Assembly: GCA_029547705.1 (NCBI GenBank)
Contig: JAKPOU010000050.1
Coordinates: forward strand, 62,001-126,000
DNA length: 64,000 nt
Direction: 5' to 3'
Source of the DNA: Bacteroidota bacterium
GTDB lineage: Bacteria > Bacteroidota > Bacteroidia > Bacteroidales > VadinHA17
The notes below the pieces were generated by a model. The model ran no database searches. It had not been told where the DNA came from and saw only the letters and a program-made list of their open reading frames with translations. This document shows positions 1 through 8,292 of this stretch, piece after piece (within the stretch, counting starts at the first letter, position 1; the number at the start of each line of letters is the position of its first letter). The position numbers and the translations under genes were made by a program.

Positions 1-1232
1 ATTGAAGCCAGAGACCACCATGCATCCAGGGCACTTTCAACTCCCACCAGGGCAAGGGCGATCAGGATTCCAAAAACACCTGTCAGGAATGAGGCTGTAT
101 AAAGAACTCTCATGCATTGTTTTTCGCCGGCATTCCGGTTCAGATAGCGCTTGTAATAATCATTCATTACGATGGTTGCCGTACTGTTGAGGCTGGTTGA
201 GACAGTGCTCATTCCGGCAGCAAAGATGGATGCTATCAGCAGTCCGGTTATTCCTGCCGGCAGACCTGTGGCAATGAAATAGGGAAAGACCCTGTCTGCC
301 GCCCCGGTAGCGTGGAGTTCATCAGGCAGCAGTTCAGGCATGGCCGTGTAATAGGAAAAAAGAGCTGTTCCAATATAAAAGAACAGCAGGGAAACAGGAA
401 TGTAGAGCATTGATCCGAACCATGCGGAGGCCTTTGCTTCCCTTTCGCTTCCCGTTGTCATATAACGCTGGATATAGTTCTGATCAATGCCGTAGTTCTG
501 AAGGTTGATAAAAAGTCCGTAGACCAGCACCACCCAGAAAGTTGACTGGGAAAGGCTTGATCCAAGGCTTCCGAGACTGAATTTGTTGTTTTCCACTGCA
601 ATTCTGAAAAGCTGACCCGGCCCCTCTGGCATGGAAAAGGTCAGTATGACGGAACATATGAGGGCACCGGTGATGAGAATGATGCCCTGTACAGTATCAG
701 TCCATATGACGGCCTTTATTCCCCCCAGCATGGTATAGATCACCACCATCAGGCCCGTAAGGATTATCACGGTTTTTACATTCCATCCGAAAAGTGCATT
801 GATAGGAAGTGCAAGAAGCATCAGTATGGCCCCGGTGCGCATCAGCTGGGTAAGTATATAGCATGCTGAAGCATAGATTCTTGCCCAGGCCCCGAACCGT
901 TGTTCAAGATAATAATAGGCTGATATGTTTCCGATACTCCTGTAGAGGGGAATGAAAAACCTGATTGTCATTATAGTGGCAAAGGGAATTGAAAGACTGA
1001 AAACAAAAGCATTCCAGTTTGTTGCATAGGCCTTACCGGGTAGTCCGAGGAAACTTATGCTGCTTACAAAAGTTGCAAAGATTGACATTCCGACAACCCA
1101 GGCAGGAAGCTTGCCGCCCGCAGCCGTGAACTGATCTGTTGTCCTGTTTTTGAAATAGAAACTGATTCCAAAAATAATGTTCCCCAGGGTAAGAGTGAAA
1201 AATACTATGGAATCAAGCAGAGGAAGCTTCAT
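1..1232 (-). CDS. Sodium/solute symporter (SSS family), 3' end outside window
   Basis: Translating the minus strand from the ATG at 1232-1230 gives about 410 uninterrupted residues that run off the left edge, so only the N-terminal part is present. The start MKLPLLDSIVFFTLTLGNII is a first membrane segment. It is followed by the family-typical block FATFVSSISFLGLPGKAY, a YTMLGGIKAVIWTD block (the sugar/sodium symporter signature region) and FAAGMSTVSTSLNS near the sodium site. The repeated hydrophobic stretches fit the 11-14 helix LeuT-like fold of SSS transporters, which import an organic solute with Na+. The substrate cannot be read from the sequence; relatives carry sialic acid, sugars, amino acids or pantothenate. 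It is transcribed away from the acyltransferase gene, with 232 bp between them. The family assignment is firm and the substrate unknown. Confidence 0.88.
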   Translation of the reverse strand, partial: MKLPLLDSIVFFTLTLGNIIFGISFYFKNRTTDQFTAAGGKLPAWVVGMSIFATFVSSISFLGLPGKAYATNWNAFVFSLSIPFATIMTIRFFIPLYRSIGNISAYYYLEQRFGAWARIYASACYILTQLMRTGAILMLLALPINALFGWNVKTVIILTGLMVVIYTMLGGIKAVIWTDTVQGIILITGALICSVILTFSMPEGPGQLFRIAVENNKFSLGSLGSSLSQSTFWVVLVYGLFINLQNYGIDQNYIQRYMTTGSEREAKASAWFGSMLYIPVSLLFFYIGTALFSYYTAMPELLPDELHATGAADRVFPYFIATGLPAGITGLLIASIFAAGMSTVSTSLNSTATIVMNDYYKRYLNRNAGEKQCMRVLYTASFLTGVFGILIALALVGVESALDAWWSLAS

Positions 1233-1293
1233 CGGAAATAAATATTAATAAAGATACGTAGTTTATTTGCGCTTAAACTTACAATTTATATCT

Positions 1294-1301
1294 TAGTTTT
1301 G
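1294..1301 (+). promoter_or_regulatory. Bacteroidota-type -7 element (TAGTTTTG) upstream of the acyltransferase
   Basis: TAGTTTTG matches the TAnnTTTG -7 consensus of the Bacteroidota primary sigma factor. A TTG lies at 1267-1269, 24 bases upstream, slightly farther than the usual 19-21. It would drive the gene starting at 1465 with a leader of about 155 bases. This is a motif match only. Confidence 0.3.
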
Positions 1302-1464
1302 TAAACAGACATCGATTTTAAACCCATGCCAGTATTGAAATGAAAAACCATAACTTCCCTGACAGTACCGGTACCGGCAGAAATCAGGATATGACATAAC
1401 AAACAATACGGCAATGGCAGTAATTTCTACAAAAAGATAAGCCCGGAACAGAATAGTATGGTTT

Positions 1465-2265
1465 ATGGACAAGGGATATTTTAAGTCGGATACATATGTT
1501 ACTTCCGAAGACAGCCTCGGATCATGGCGGAAAATATACCGCCACAACAGATTATATTTCACGCTTAAATTTATAAATATTATTTTCAGGACCAGGAGGG
1601 AGGCCAGAAAAGGGATATATGATGACAAGGCCTGGGAAGAATCTTCCTTTTACATATTCAGGTTCATAGAAAAATCGGGAGGCAGGTTCAACATTTCCGG
1701 GATGAGTAACATTTCCGTAACGGAAGAACCCGTGTTGTTCATTGCCAACCACATGAGCACTCTTGAAACAATGATACTTCCATGTATCATTTCGCCTCTG
1801 AGGAAAGTCACTTTCGTGGTTAAGGAAAATCTCGTCAGCCATCCTCTTTTTGGTGATGTGATGAAATCGAGGGACCCGATTATTGTCGGACGCACCGATC
1901 CCAGGAAAGATCTCGAGGCTGTGATGAACGGCGGGATGGAATTACTGTCAAGGGGAATTTCAATAGTTATTTTTCCCCAGAGTACAAGGAATATCATTTT
2001 TAATCCTTCCGAATTTAATTCCCTTGGTGTTAAACTGGCTAAGAAGGCAGGAGTGAAAGTTGTTCCGGTAGCTTTGAAAACCGATTTCTGGGGGAATGGA
2101 AAAGTGGTAAAGGAACTGGGTCCGCTCGACAGTATGAAAACCATCTGTTTCAGGTTCGGGGAGGCCTTTGATGTTAAAGGCAGCGGCAAGGATGAAAATC
2201 AGAAGATTATTGATTTCATTCAGTCTTCCCTGCTGGAATGGCAGGAAAAAGACAGCAGAAAGTGA
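1465..2265 (+). CDS. Lysophospholipid acyltransferase (PlsC-like) family protein with variant motifs
   Basis: A 266-residue protein of the glycerolipid/lysophospholipid acyltransferase fold, which moves an acyl chain onto a lysophospholipid or related acceptor at the membrane. Block I reads FIANHMSTLET: the histidine is kept but the usual HX4D aspartate is replaced by glutamate. The block III region reads IFPQSTRN, where the classical FPEGTR glutamate and glycine are replaced by Q and S. The later VKVVPVALKTDFW corresponds to the block IV VP(V/I) region. The first 80 residues are an extra N-terminal part with a short hydrophobic stretch. The variants could mean a distinct subfamily or an unusual acceptor; conserved folding around them argues against decay. 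It sits alone between divergent and convergent-free neighbours, 35 bp before the symporter gene, so co-transcription with the arabinose operon is possible but functionally unexplained. Confidence 0.75.
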   Translation: MDKGYFKSDTYVTSEDSLGSWRKIYRHNRLYFTLKFINIIFRTRREARKGIYDDKAWEESSFYIFRFIEKSGGRFNISGMSNISVTEEPVLFIANHMSTLETMILPCIISPLRKVTFVVKENLVSHPLFGDVMKSRDPIIVGRTDPRKDLEAVMNGGMELLSRGISIVIFPQSTRNIIFNPSEFNSLGVKLAKKAGVKVVPVALKTDFWGNGKVVKELGPLDSMKTICFRFGEAFDVKGSGKDENQKIIDFIQSSLLEWQEKDSRK

Positions 2266-2300
2266 AATGAATTTTATGAAATAATTTTAAATTATCTGAC

Positions 2301-3953
2301 ATGGCAATATTGGACTGGATCGTACTGGGACTCTTTTGTCTTGGTCTTGTTGGAATCATCCTGTGGGTACTGAAACAAAGGGAGGAAACATCAACAGACT
2401 ATTTTCTGGCGGGCCGTGATGCAACATGGATTGCTATAGGGGCTTCAATCTTCGCATCCAATATAGGATCGGAACATCTTGTTGGTCTGGCAGGTGCGGG
2501 AGCTTCAAGCGGAATGGCAATGGCTCACTGGGAAATGCACGGATGGATTATTCTGATTCTGGGATGGTTCTTCGTACCGTTCTATGCCAGGAGCGGGGTG
2601 TTCACCATGCCCGAATTCCTTGAAAAAAGATATAACAAGGGATCACGAAGTGTTTTGTCCATCATATCCCTGGTAAGCTATGTGTTCACCAAGGTAGCCG
2701 TTACTGTCTATGCAGGGGGAGTTGTTTTCAAGCAGGTCTTCGGAATTGAATCAATGTTCGGTATCGATTTCTTCTGGATCAGTGCTGTAGGCCTTGTTAT
2801 TCTGACAGGGATTTATACAACCCTCGGCGGAATGAAGGCCGTTTTGTATACATCGGTTCTGCAGACTCCGGTTCTGCTTATCGGATCAATAGTGGTGCTT
2901 ATTATCGGTCTGATAAAACTTGGAGGATGGTCCGAAATGATGGAAATCTGTCGGGCCGTGCCGGTGAATGATTACGGAAACAATATGACTCAGCTGATAA
3001 GGTCGGGGCAGGATCCTGAGTTCCCCTGGACCGGCGTTATACTCGGATCCGCAATAATAGGATTCTGGTACTGGTGTACGGATCAGTACATTGTTCAGAG
3101 GGTCCTGTCGGGCCGCAACCAGACCGAATCAAGAAGGGGAACCATCCTTGGAGCGTCTTTCAAGCTTCTACCCGTATTCATATTCCTGATTCCCGGAATG
3201 ATAGCCTACGGACTGAATGTTAAGGGAATCATCACCCTTCCTGATTCTGATTCCGCTTTTGCCGTTCTGGTAAAAGAACTGCTTCCGGTCGGATTCAAAG
3301 GACTGGTTGTAGGCGGTCTTCTTGCCGCCCTGATGAGCTCACTTGCCTCCCTGTTCAATTCATCAGCCACCCTGTTTACCGTGGACTTCTATCAGAAGTA
3401 CAGGCCGGAGGCCAGTGAAGCGGAACTGGTAAAAGTCGGGAAGATTGCAACGATGGTGGTTGTGGTTCTGGGAGTTCTCTGGATCCCCGTCATGAAGGGA
3501 CTCGGGAAGGTACTCTACGCCTACCTCCAGGATGTTCAGTCACTCCTTGCTCCCGGAATTGCTGCTGTGTTCCTGCTGGGAATTGCGTCAAAAAAGACTA
3601 CCCCCAAGGCAGGTTTTACAGGATTGCTTACAGGTTTTATCCTTGGAATGACAAGACTTGCATTCAAAGTGTTTGAATCGGGGATAAGCCCTGACAGTTT
3701 CTTGTACAGGATTTTTCTCAAACCCAACTGGCTGCATTACGAGATTGTGATTTTTTTCATTATAATCATTCTCATGATACTGGTCAGCATGGTGACAGAA
3801 AAGGCAGATCCGGCATCCATACGGAGTCTGTATGTTGGTTCGGCCACAGCTGAAGAAAAGGCAATAACCAGGGCAAGCTGGAATAACTGGGATCTCTTTT
3901 TCTCCGGACTGATAATCGTGGTTATCATCGGATTCTATATCTATTTCTGGTAA
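2301..3953 (+). CDS. SGLT-type sodium/sugar symporter, probably L-arabinose
   Basis: A 550-residue SSS-family transporter of the SGLT branch. The N-terminus carries the first helix (LDWIVLGLFCLGLVGIIL), then TDYFLAGRDATW and FASNIGSEHLVGLAGAGA, blocks typical of SGLT-like sugar symporters. TTLGGMKAVLYTSVLQ and LMSSLASLFNSSATLFTVD correspond to later conserved regions, and a final helix ends the protein (IIVVIIGFYIYFW). Thirteen to fourteen membrane segments are expected and the length is usual for the branch. It stands directly upstream of araA, araD and araB on the same strand, so L-arabinose (or a close pentose) is the most likely substrate; that is inferred from context. The 158-bp gap to araA contains two inverted repeats. 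Confidence 0.85.
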   Translation: MAILDWIVLGLFCLGLVGIILWVLKQREETSTDYFLAGRDATWIAIGASIFASNIGSEHLVGLAGAGASSGMAMAHWEMHGWIILILGWFFVPFYARSGVFTMPEFLEKRYNKGSRSVLSIISLVSYVFTKVAVTVYAGGVVFKQVFGIESMFGIDFFWISAVGLVILTGIYTTLGGMKAVLYTSVLQTPVLLIGSIVVLIIGLIKLGGWSEMMEICRAVPVNDYGNNMTQLIRSGQDPEFPWTGVILGSAIIGFWYWCTDQYIVQRVLSGRNQTESRRGTILGASFKLLPVFIFLIPGMIAYGLNVKGIITLPDSDSAFAVLVKELLPVGFKGLVVGGLLAALMSSLASLFNSSATLFTVDFYQKYRPEASEAELVKVGKIATMVVVVLGVLWIPVMKGLGKVLYAYLQDVQSLLAPGIAAVFLLGIASKKTTPKAGFTGLLTGFILGMTRLAFKVFESGISPDSFLYRIFLKPNWLHYEIVIFFIIIILMILVSMVTEKADPASIRSLYVGSATAEEKAITRASWNNWDLFFSGLIIVVIIGFYIYFW

Positions 3954-3996
3954 GCTGATCCGTAAAGGTCTGCCGGAAGCGGTTCATTATTTAACA

Positions 3997-4057
3997 TGAC
4001 ATACCATGTCAGGCAGATGCAGTTCATAAAGCGCAGCAGGGAGAAACTTCATCTGCC
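3997..4057 (+). promoter_or_regulatory. Two inverted repeats in the araA leader (operator or mRNA structure candidate)
   Basis: TGACAT-ACC-ATGTCA at 3997-4011 is a perfect 6-bp dyad with a 3-base centre, the size of a dimeric repressor site. Immediately after it, GGCAGATG (4012-4019) is matched by CATCTGCC (4050-4057), an 8-bp stem around a 30-base loop. Both lie between the symporter gene and araA. They could be an operator for an arabinose regulator, an internal promoter region, or an intergenic RNA structure that sets different expression of transporter and enzymes. No regulator gene lies next to the operon. Symmetry is seen directly; function is inferred. Confidence 0.4.
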
Positions 4058-4111
4058 GGGAGGAAAGGACAGACCGGTTAAAAACATAATTACTTATTTC
4101 AAGCCAGTAAC

Positions 4112-5605
4112 ATGAATGAATTAAGAAAAAAGGAAATCTGGTTCATCACGGGAAGCCAGCACTTATACGGACCTGACGTTCTCAGACAGGTGGAAGCTGA
4201 TTCCACGGAAATAGTTGCATCGCTGAACAGTTCAGAGATTATTTCACGAAAAATAGTCTTCAGGAGGGTGCTCACCACCCCGGAATCAATTCTTGAAACA
4301 TGCCTGGAAGCAAACAGCACCGGCAGCTGTATCGGTCTGATAGTATGGATGCATACCTTCTCGCCGGCAAAGATGTGGATAAACGGACTCAGGGTTCTGG
4401 ATAAGCCCCTTCTGCATTTTCATACACAGTTAAACAGGGATATACCATGGGATTCCATCGATATGGATTTCATGAACCTGAACCAGTCGGCGCACGGTGA
4501 CCGGGAGTTCGGATTCATTACGGCCAGGATGCGGCTGGGCAGGAAGGTTGTCGTGGGCCATTACAGGGATGACATTACGCTAAAAAGAATAGCTGTCTGG
4601 ATAAGGGCAGCTGCTGCATACGATGATGCCCGGAACATGAAAATTGCCCGTTTTGGCGATAATATGCGTGATGTTGCCGTTACGGAGGGGAACAAGGTCA
4701 GTGCTCAGATAAGGATGGGATATTCGGTTTACGGATACGGTATCGGAGATCTTGTTAAGGCTGTAAATGAAGTTACCGGAGAAGAAATCCGGAGTCTGCT
4801 GGATGAGTATTCCTCTGAATATAAAATGACAAGAGAGGTTGCGTCCTCCGGGTCTTTAAGGGAAGCTGCCAGGATTGAGGCCGGGATGGAGAAATTTCTT
4901 CTTGGGGGAGGATTCAGGGCTTTCACAACCACTTTCGAGGATCTTCACGGACTGAAACAGTTACCGGGTATAGCGGTTCAGCGTCTTATGGCCAGGGGTT
5001 ACGGATTCGGTGCGGAAGGCGACTGGAAAACCGCAGCCCTGGTACGCTCGGTGAAAGTAATGGCTGACGGCCTGAAAGGGGGAACTTCATTCATGGAAGA
5101 CTATACCTATCATTTTGACCCCGCGGGAATGAGGGTTCTCGGGGCACATATGCTGGAAGTCTGTCCGACGATTGCAGAGGACAAACCGGTTGTGGAGATA
5201 CACCAGCTGTCCATAGGCGGCAAGGAGGATCCTGCCAGACTGGTTTTCAGGACTGCACCGGGAAATGGAATAAATGTTTCGGTTATTGACCTGGGTAACA
5301 GATTCAGAATGATTGTTAATGATGTCAAGGTGGTAAAATGCCCCGACATGCCCCTGCTGCCTGTTGCCAGTGTTCTGTGGGAGCCGGCGCCCGATCTCAG
5401 GACCGGGGCTGCGGCATGGATACTTGCCGGAGGAGCACATCATACTGCGTTCAGTACTGCCATTGACGCGGAATACCTGGAGGATTTTGCTGAAATGCAG
5501 GATATTGAATTCATCAGGATAGATGAAAAATGTGATCTGCACAGGCTGAAAAATGAACTGAAATGGAATGAGGTTTATTATCATATCTCAAACGGTATTA
5601 AATAG
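4112..5605 (+). CDS. araA: L-arabinose isomerase
   Basis: A 497-residue protein that matches L-arabinose isomerase over its whole length (E. coli AraA has 500). The enzyme converts L-arabinose to L-ribulose in the cytoplasm and needs Mn2+. The metal and catalytic residues are in place: E302 in GFGAEGDWK, E329 in MEDYTYHF, H346 in LGAHMLEVCP and H443/H444 in AGGAHHTAFS. The N-terminus shows the family's WFITGSQHLYG. The stop codon is followed after 6 bases by the araD start, so the two genes are surely co-transcribed. Order transporter-araA-araD-araB supplies the complete pathway from L-arabinose to D-xylulose 5-phosphate. Nothing unusual is seen in the coding sequence. Confidence 0.97.
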   Translation: MNELRKKEIWFITGSQHLYGPDVLRQVEADSTEIVASLNSSEIISRKIVFRRVLTTPESILETCLEANSTGSCIGLIVWMHTFSPAKMWINGLRVLDKPLLHFHTQLNRDIPWDSIDMDFMNLNQSAHGDREFGFITARMRLGRKVVVGHYRDDITLKRIAVWIRAAAAYDDARNMKIARFGDNMRDVAVTEGNKVSAQIRMGYSVYGYGIGDLVKAVNEVTGEEIRSLLDEYSSEYKMTREVASSGSLREAARIEAGMEKFLLGGGFRAFTTTFEDLHGLKQLPGIAVQRLMARGYGFGAEGDWKTAALVRSVKVMADGLKGGTSFMEDYTYHFDPAGMRVLGAHMLEVCPTIAEDKPVVEIHQLSIGGKEDPARLVFRTAPGNGINVSVIDLGNRFRMIVNDVKVVKCPDMPLLPVASVLWEPAPDLRTGAAAWILAGGAHHTAFSTAIDAEYLEDFAEMQDIEFIRIDEKCDLHRLKNELKWNEVYYHISNGIK

Positions 5606-5611
5606 CTGGAC

Positions 5612-6307
5612 ATGCTTGAAAAACTTAAAGCAAGGGTTTACAGGGCAAATACGGAACTCGTAAAAAGCGGCCTGGTTATTCATACATGGGGAAATGCAAG
5701 TGCACGTGACAGGAAAACAGGGCTGATAGTCATCAAACCTTCCGGAATAAGCTATGATAAAATGAAAGCCGGCGATATGGTTGTGCTGGATCCGGATGGT
5801 AATATAGTTGAGGGGAGATACAAGCCCTCCACTGATGCCCCGACCCATCTCTTTCTGTATAAAGATTGGGATTTAATAAACGGGATAGTCCATACACATT
5901 CAACATATGCCACATCGTGGGCTCAGGCCGGCAGGAATATTCCCGCTTTCGGAACCACCCATGCAGATCATTTTCACGGTGAGGTTCCGTGTACACGCAG
6001 GCTTACCGCAGAAGAAACAGAAAACGATTACGAGATCAACACAGGGAAGGTGATGGCAGAACGCCTCTCAGGCCTTGATCCCCTGGCTGTACCATCAGTT
6101 CTAGTAAACTGTCATGGCCCATTCAGCTGGGGACGGGATCCGGAAGAAGCCGTATATAATGCAATTGCCCTGGAAGAGATCGCCAGAATGGCATTTTATA
6201 CGGTTCTTCTTGGAAATACCGGGCCTGCTGATGTTCACCTTCTTAATAAGCACTTTGAAAGAAAACATGGCAAAAATGCATATTACGGACAAAAGAAAAA
6301 GAAGTGA
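5612..6307 (+). CDS. araD: L-ribulose-5-phosphate 4-epimerase
   Basis: A 231-residue class II aldolase-fold enzyme, the normal AraD length. It interconverts L-ribulose 5-phosphate and D-xylulose 5-phosphate by a retro-aldol step using Zn2+. Visible signatures are the phosphate-binding GNASARD near residue 28, KPSGISYDKM, the zinc histidines H94 and H96 in VHTHSTYATSW, and H168 in VNCHGPFSWG. The related L-fuculose aldolases share the fold, but the neighbouring araA and araB settle the assignment. It starts 6 bases after araA; the gap to araB is 63 bases. The C-terminal lysine-rich tail (GQKKKK) is a small oddity. Confidence 0.96.
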   Translation: MLEKLKARVYRANTELVKSGLVIHTWGNASARDRKTGLIVIKPSGISYDKMKAGDMVVLDPDGNIVEGRYKPSTDAPTHLFLYKDWDLINGIVHTHSTYATSWAQAGRNIPAFGTTHADHFHGEVPCTRRLTAEETENDYEINTGKVMAERLSGLDPLAVPSVLVNCHGPFSWGRDPEEAVYNAIALEEIARMAFYTVLLGNTGPADVHLLNKHFERKHGKNAYYGQKKKK

Positions 6308-6370
6308 GCGAAGCGGTAGGGTATTGAAAAAATATATTAAGAACAAAAACGATAAATAGAAAAGACAGCT

Positions 6371-8044
6371 ATGGCAAAAAAGTATGTTATAGGCGTTGAT
6401 TACGGCACGGATTCGGTCCGTTCTGTTGTTGTTGACACGACCAGCGGCAATATTGCAGGGACCTCGGTTTTTGAATATCCCAGGTGGAAGAAGGGACTCT
6501 ATTGTGATCCTTCAGCCAACCGTTTCCGTCAGCATCCCCTCGATTACACGGAAGGGCTTGAAAGATCAGTCAGGGGCGCCCTCAGGGGTTTAGGCAGGCA
6601 GATCACTGATAATATAGCGGGTATAACTGTTGATACAACCGGATCCACGCCGGTTGCCGTTGACAGGAACGGTACGCCTTTATCGCTTGTTCCGGGCTTT
6701 GAGGATGATCCTGATGCCATGTTCATTCTATGGAAAGATCACACCGCGGTGGATGAAGCGGCGGAAATAAATGAACTTGCCAGATCGTGGGGTGGTACGG
6801 ATTATACGAAATATGAGGGGGGAATCTATTCCTCCGAATGGTTCTGGTCAAAGATACTGCATGTAACCCGGAAAAACCGCAGGATCAGGGAAAATGCATT
6901 TTCATGGGTTGAACATTGCGACTGGATACCTGCACTGCTGACCGGGAATACTGATCCGCTGAAACTGAAACGCAGCCGTTGTGCTGCCGGTCATAAGGCA
7001 ATGTGGCACAAGAATTTCGGAGGTCTGCCTTCCGAAGATTTCCTTACAGGGCTCGATTCCGGCCTGGCAGGTCTGAGGGACAGGCTCTATACTGAAACTT
7101 TTGCCTGTGACGTCTCTGCAGGTACAATGAGTGCAGAATGGGCAAAAAAGCTTGGCCTGCCGCCCGGCATAAAAGTAGGGGTGGGAGCATTCGATGCACA
7201 TCTCGGAGCCGTAGGCGGAGGAATAAGTCCGGGACAGCTGATCAAAGTCATGGGAACCTCAACATGCGACATGCTGGTTTCTCCTTTTACAGGAGAAGAG
7301 GAAAGGCTTGTCAGGGGAATATGCGGACAGGTTGACGGATCAATCATTCCCGGCATGCTTGGCCTGGAAGCCGGTCAGTCTGCTTTCGGAGATATCTACG
7401 CATGGTTCGGAACACTTATTTCATGGCCTGTTTCGGAGATTATAGGGAAAATGAGCTGGCTTGACAGCAGAACCAGGAAAAGAATAAAGTCGGAAACGTC
7501 GGAAGCAATGATATCTGAACTCAGCCGGGCAGCCCGGCAGGTTCTGACAGAGGAGAGTGCCGTTCTAGCACTTGACTGGATGAACGGCCGGCGTACCCCT
7601 GATGCCAATCAGGCACTGAAGGGCGCAATAGCCGGATTGTCACTGGGGTCGGATGCACCCCGGATATTCAGGGCACTGGTGGAGGCCACCGCTTTCGGAT
7701 CAAGAATGATCAATGAGCGCTTCGTTTCGGAAGGAATGAAAATAGACGGTGTAATAGCCGTCGGCGGAGTTGCAAAAAAGAATCCCTTTGTCATGCAGGT
7801 TGTTTCGGATGTACTCAACATGCCAATCAAGGCTGCGAAGGCAGAACAGCCTTCCGCACTCGGATCTGCCATGGCGGCGTCGGTGATAGCCGGAATCCAT
7901 GCGGATATCCCTGCAGCCCAGAAAGCAATGGGAAGCGGATTTGAAAAAACATACAGGCCGGATCCGGCAAGGGCAGCGAAATATGATGTGATTTTTAAAG
8001 AATACATGAAATTCGGTGCTTTCATTGAAAATGAAATGACCTGA
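6371..8044 (+). CDS. araB: L-ribulokinase (FGGY family)
   Basis: A 557-residue sugar kinase that phosphorylates L-ribulose with ATP, the second step of arabinose use. The N-terminus YVIGVDYGTDSVRSVVVD is the phosphate-1 motif of the ASKHA fold in the AraB form. GITVDTTGSTPVAVD, VGVGAFDAHLGAVGGG and IAVGGVAKKNPFVMQVVSD (adenosine region) follow in order, and the length fits AraB rather than xylulokinase. It is the last gene of the arabinose operon. Its TGA stop (8042-8044) is part of a tandem TGACC array that begins in the last codons (see 8037-8106), so the gene end has been shaped by, or lies at the edge of, repeat expansion. The protein end is otherwise the usual one. Confidence 0.96.
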   Translation: MAKKYVIGVDYGTDSVRSVVVDTTSGNIAGTSVFEYPRWKKGLYCDPSANRFRQHPLDYTEGLERSVRGALRGLGRQITDNIAGITVDTTGSTPVAVDRNGTPLSLVPGFEDDPDAMFILWKDHTAVDEAAEINELARSWGGTDYTKYEGGIYSSEWFWSKILHVTRKNRRIRENAFSWVEHCDWIPALLTGNTDPLKLKRSRCAAGHKAMWHKNFGGLPSEDFLTGLDSGLAGLRDRLYTETFACDVSAGTMSAEWAKKLGLPPGIKVGVGAFDAHLGAVGGGISPGQLIKVMGTSTCDMLVSPFTGEEERLVRGICGQVDGSIIPGMLGLEAGQSAFGDIYAWFGTLISWPVSEIIGKMSWLDSRTRKRIKSETSEAMISELSRAARQVLTEESAVLALDWMNGRRTPDANQALKGAIAGLSLGSDAPRIFRALVEATAFGSRMINERFVSEGMKIDGVIAVGGVAKKNPFVMQVVSDVLNMPIKAAKAEQPSALGSAMAASVIAGIHADIPAAQKAMGSGFEKTYRPDPARAAKYDVIFKEYMKFGAFIENEMT

Positions 8045-8106
8045 CCTGAACTGACCTGACCTGACCTGATATGACCTGATATGACCTGACCTGATCTGAC
8101 CTGAGA
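8037..8106 (+). repeat. Tandem TGACC pentamer array overlapping the araB stop
   Basis: Fourteen consecutive 5-base units, nine of them exactly TGACC and the others TGAAC, TGATA (twice), TGATC and TGAGA; every unit begins with TGA. Because 5 is not a multiple of 3, the array puts TGA in all three plus-strand frames. The first units code for the last araB residues and stop. It is a simple-sequence tract that can be expected to vary in copy number. Confidence 0.9.
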
Positions 8107-8220
8107 TTCTGTCAGACTCAGCATCGCGCGGTCTTCCCGGGAGATATTTATTAAAAGATGATCTGACTTATCTGGCAAAGGAGCTGGATATTCGAGTTGA
8201 ACTGATCTATCATTGAAGAC

Positions 8221-8254
8221 GGGAAGCTTCGGCAAATTTGGGTGCCAGCTTCCC
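8221..8254. terminator. Strong hairpin between the convergent araB and GH116 genes
   Basis: GGGAAGCT (8221-8228) and GGCA (8231-8234) pair with TGCC (8243-8246) and AGCTTCCC (8247-8254), giving 12 base pairs with a 2-base bulge and an 8-base loop. A second perfect palindrome, CCCTGGCCAGGG, overlaps the right arm. The position between two converging genes suits a shared transcript end. There is no T-run on either side, so it is not a textbook intrinsic terminator and may only protect 3' ends. Confidence 0.45.
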
Positions 8255-8292
8255 TGGCCAGGGGAACAGGTCCCATTGCATATTCTCAGCTA

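Noticed and set aside
8037-8106. CRISPR-like array
   Set aside because: Units are 5 bases with no spacers and no cas genes are nearby; it is a simple tandem repeat.
7609-8235. 208-codon minus-strand frame across the araB end and the TGACC array
   Set aside because: It is the opposite strand of araB and stays open partly because the array's complement (GGTCA) has no stop codon; the product is repetitive and has no family look.
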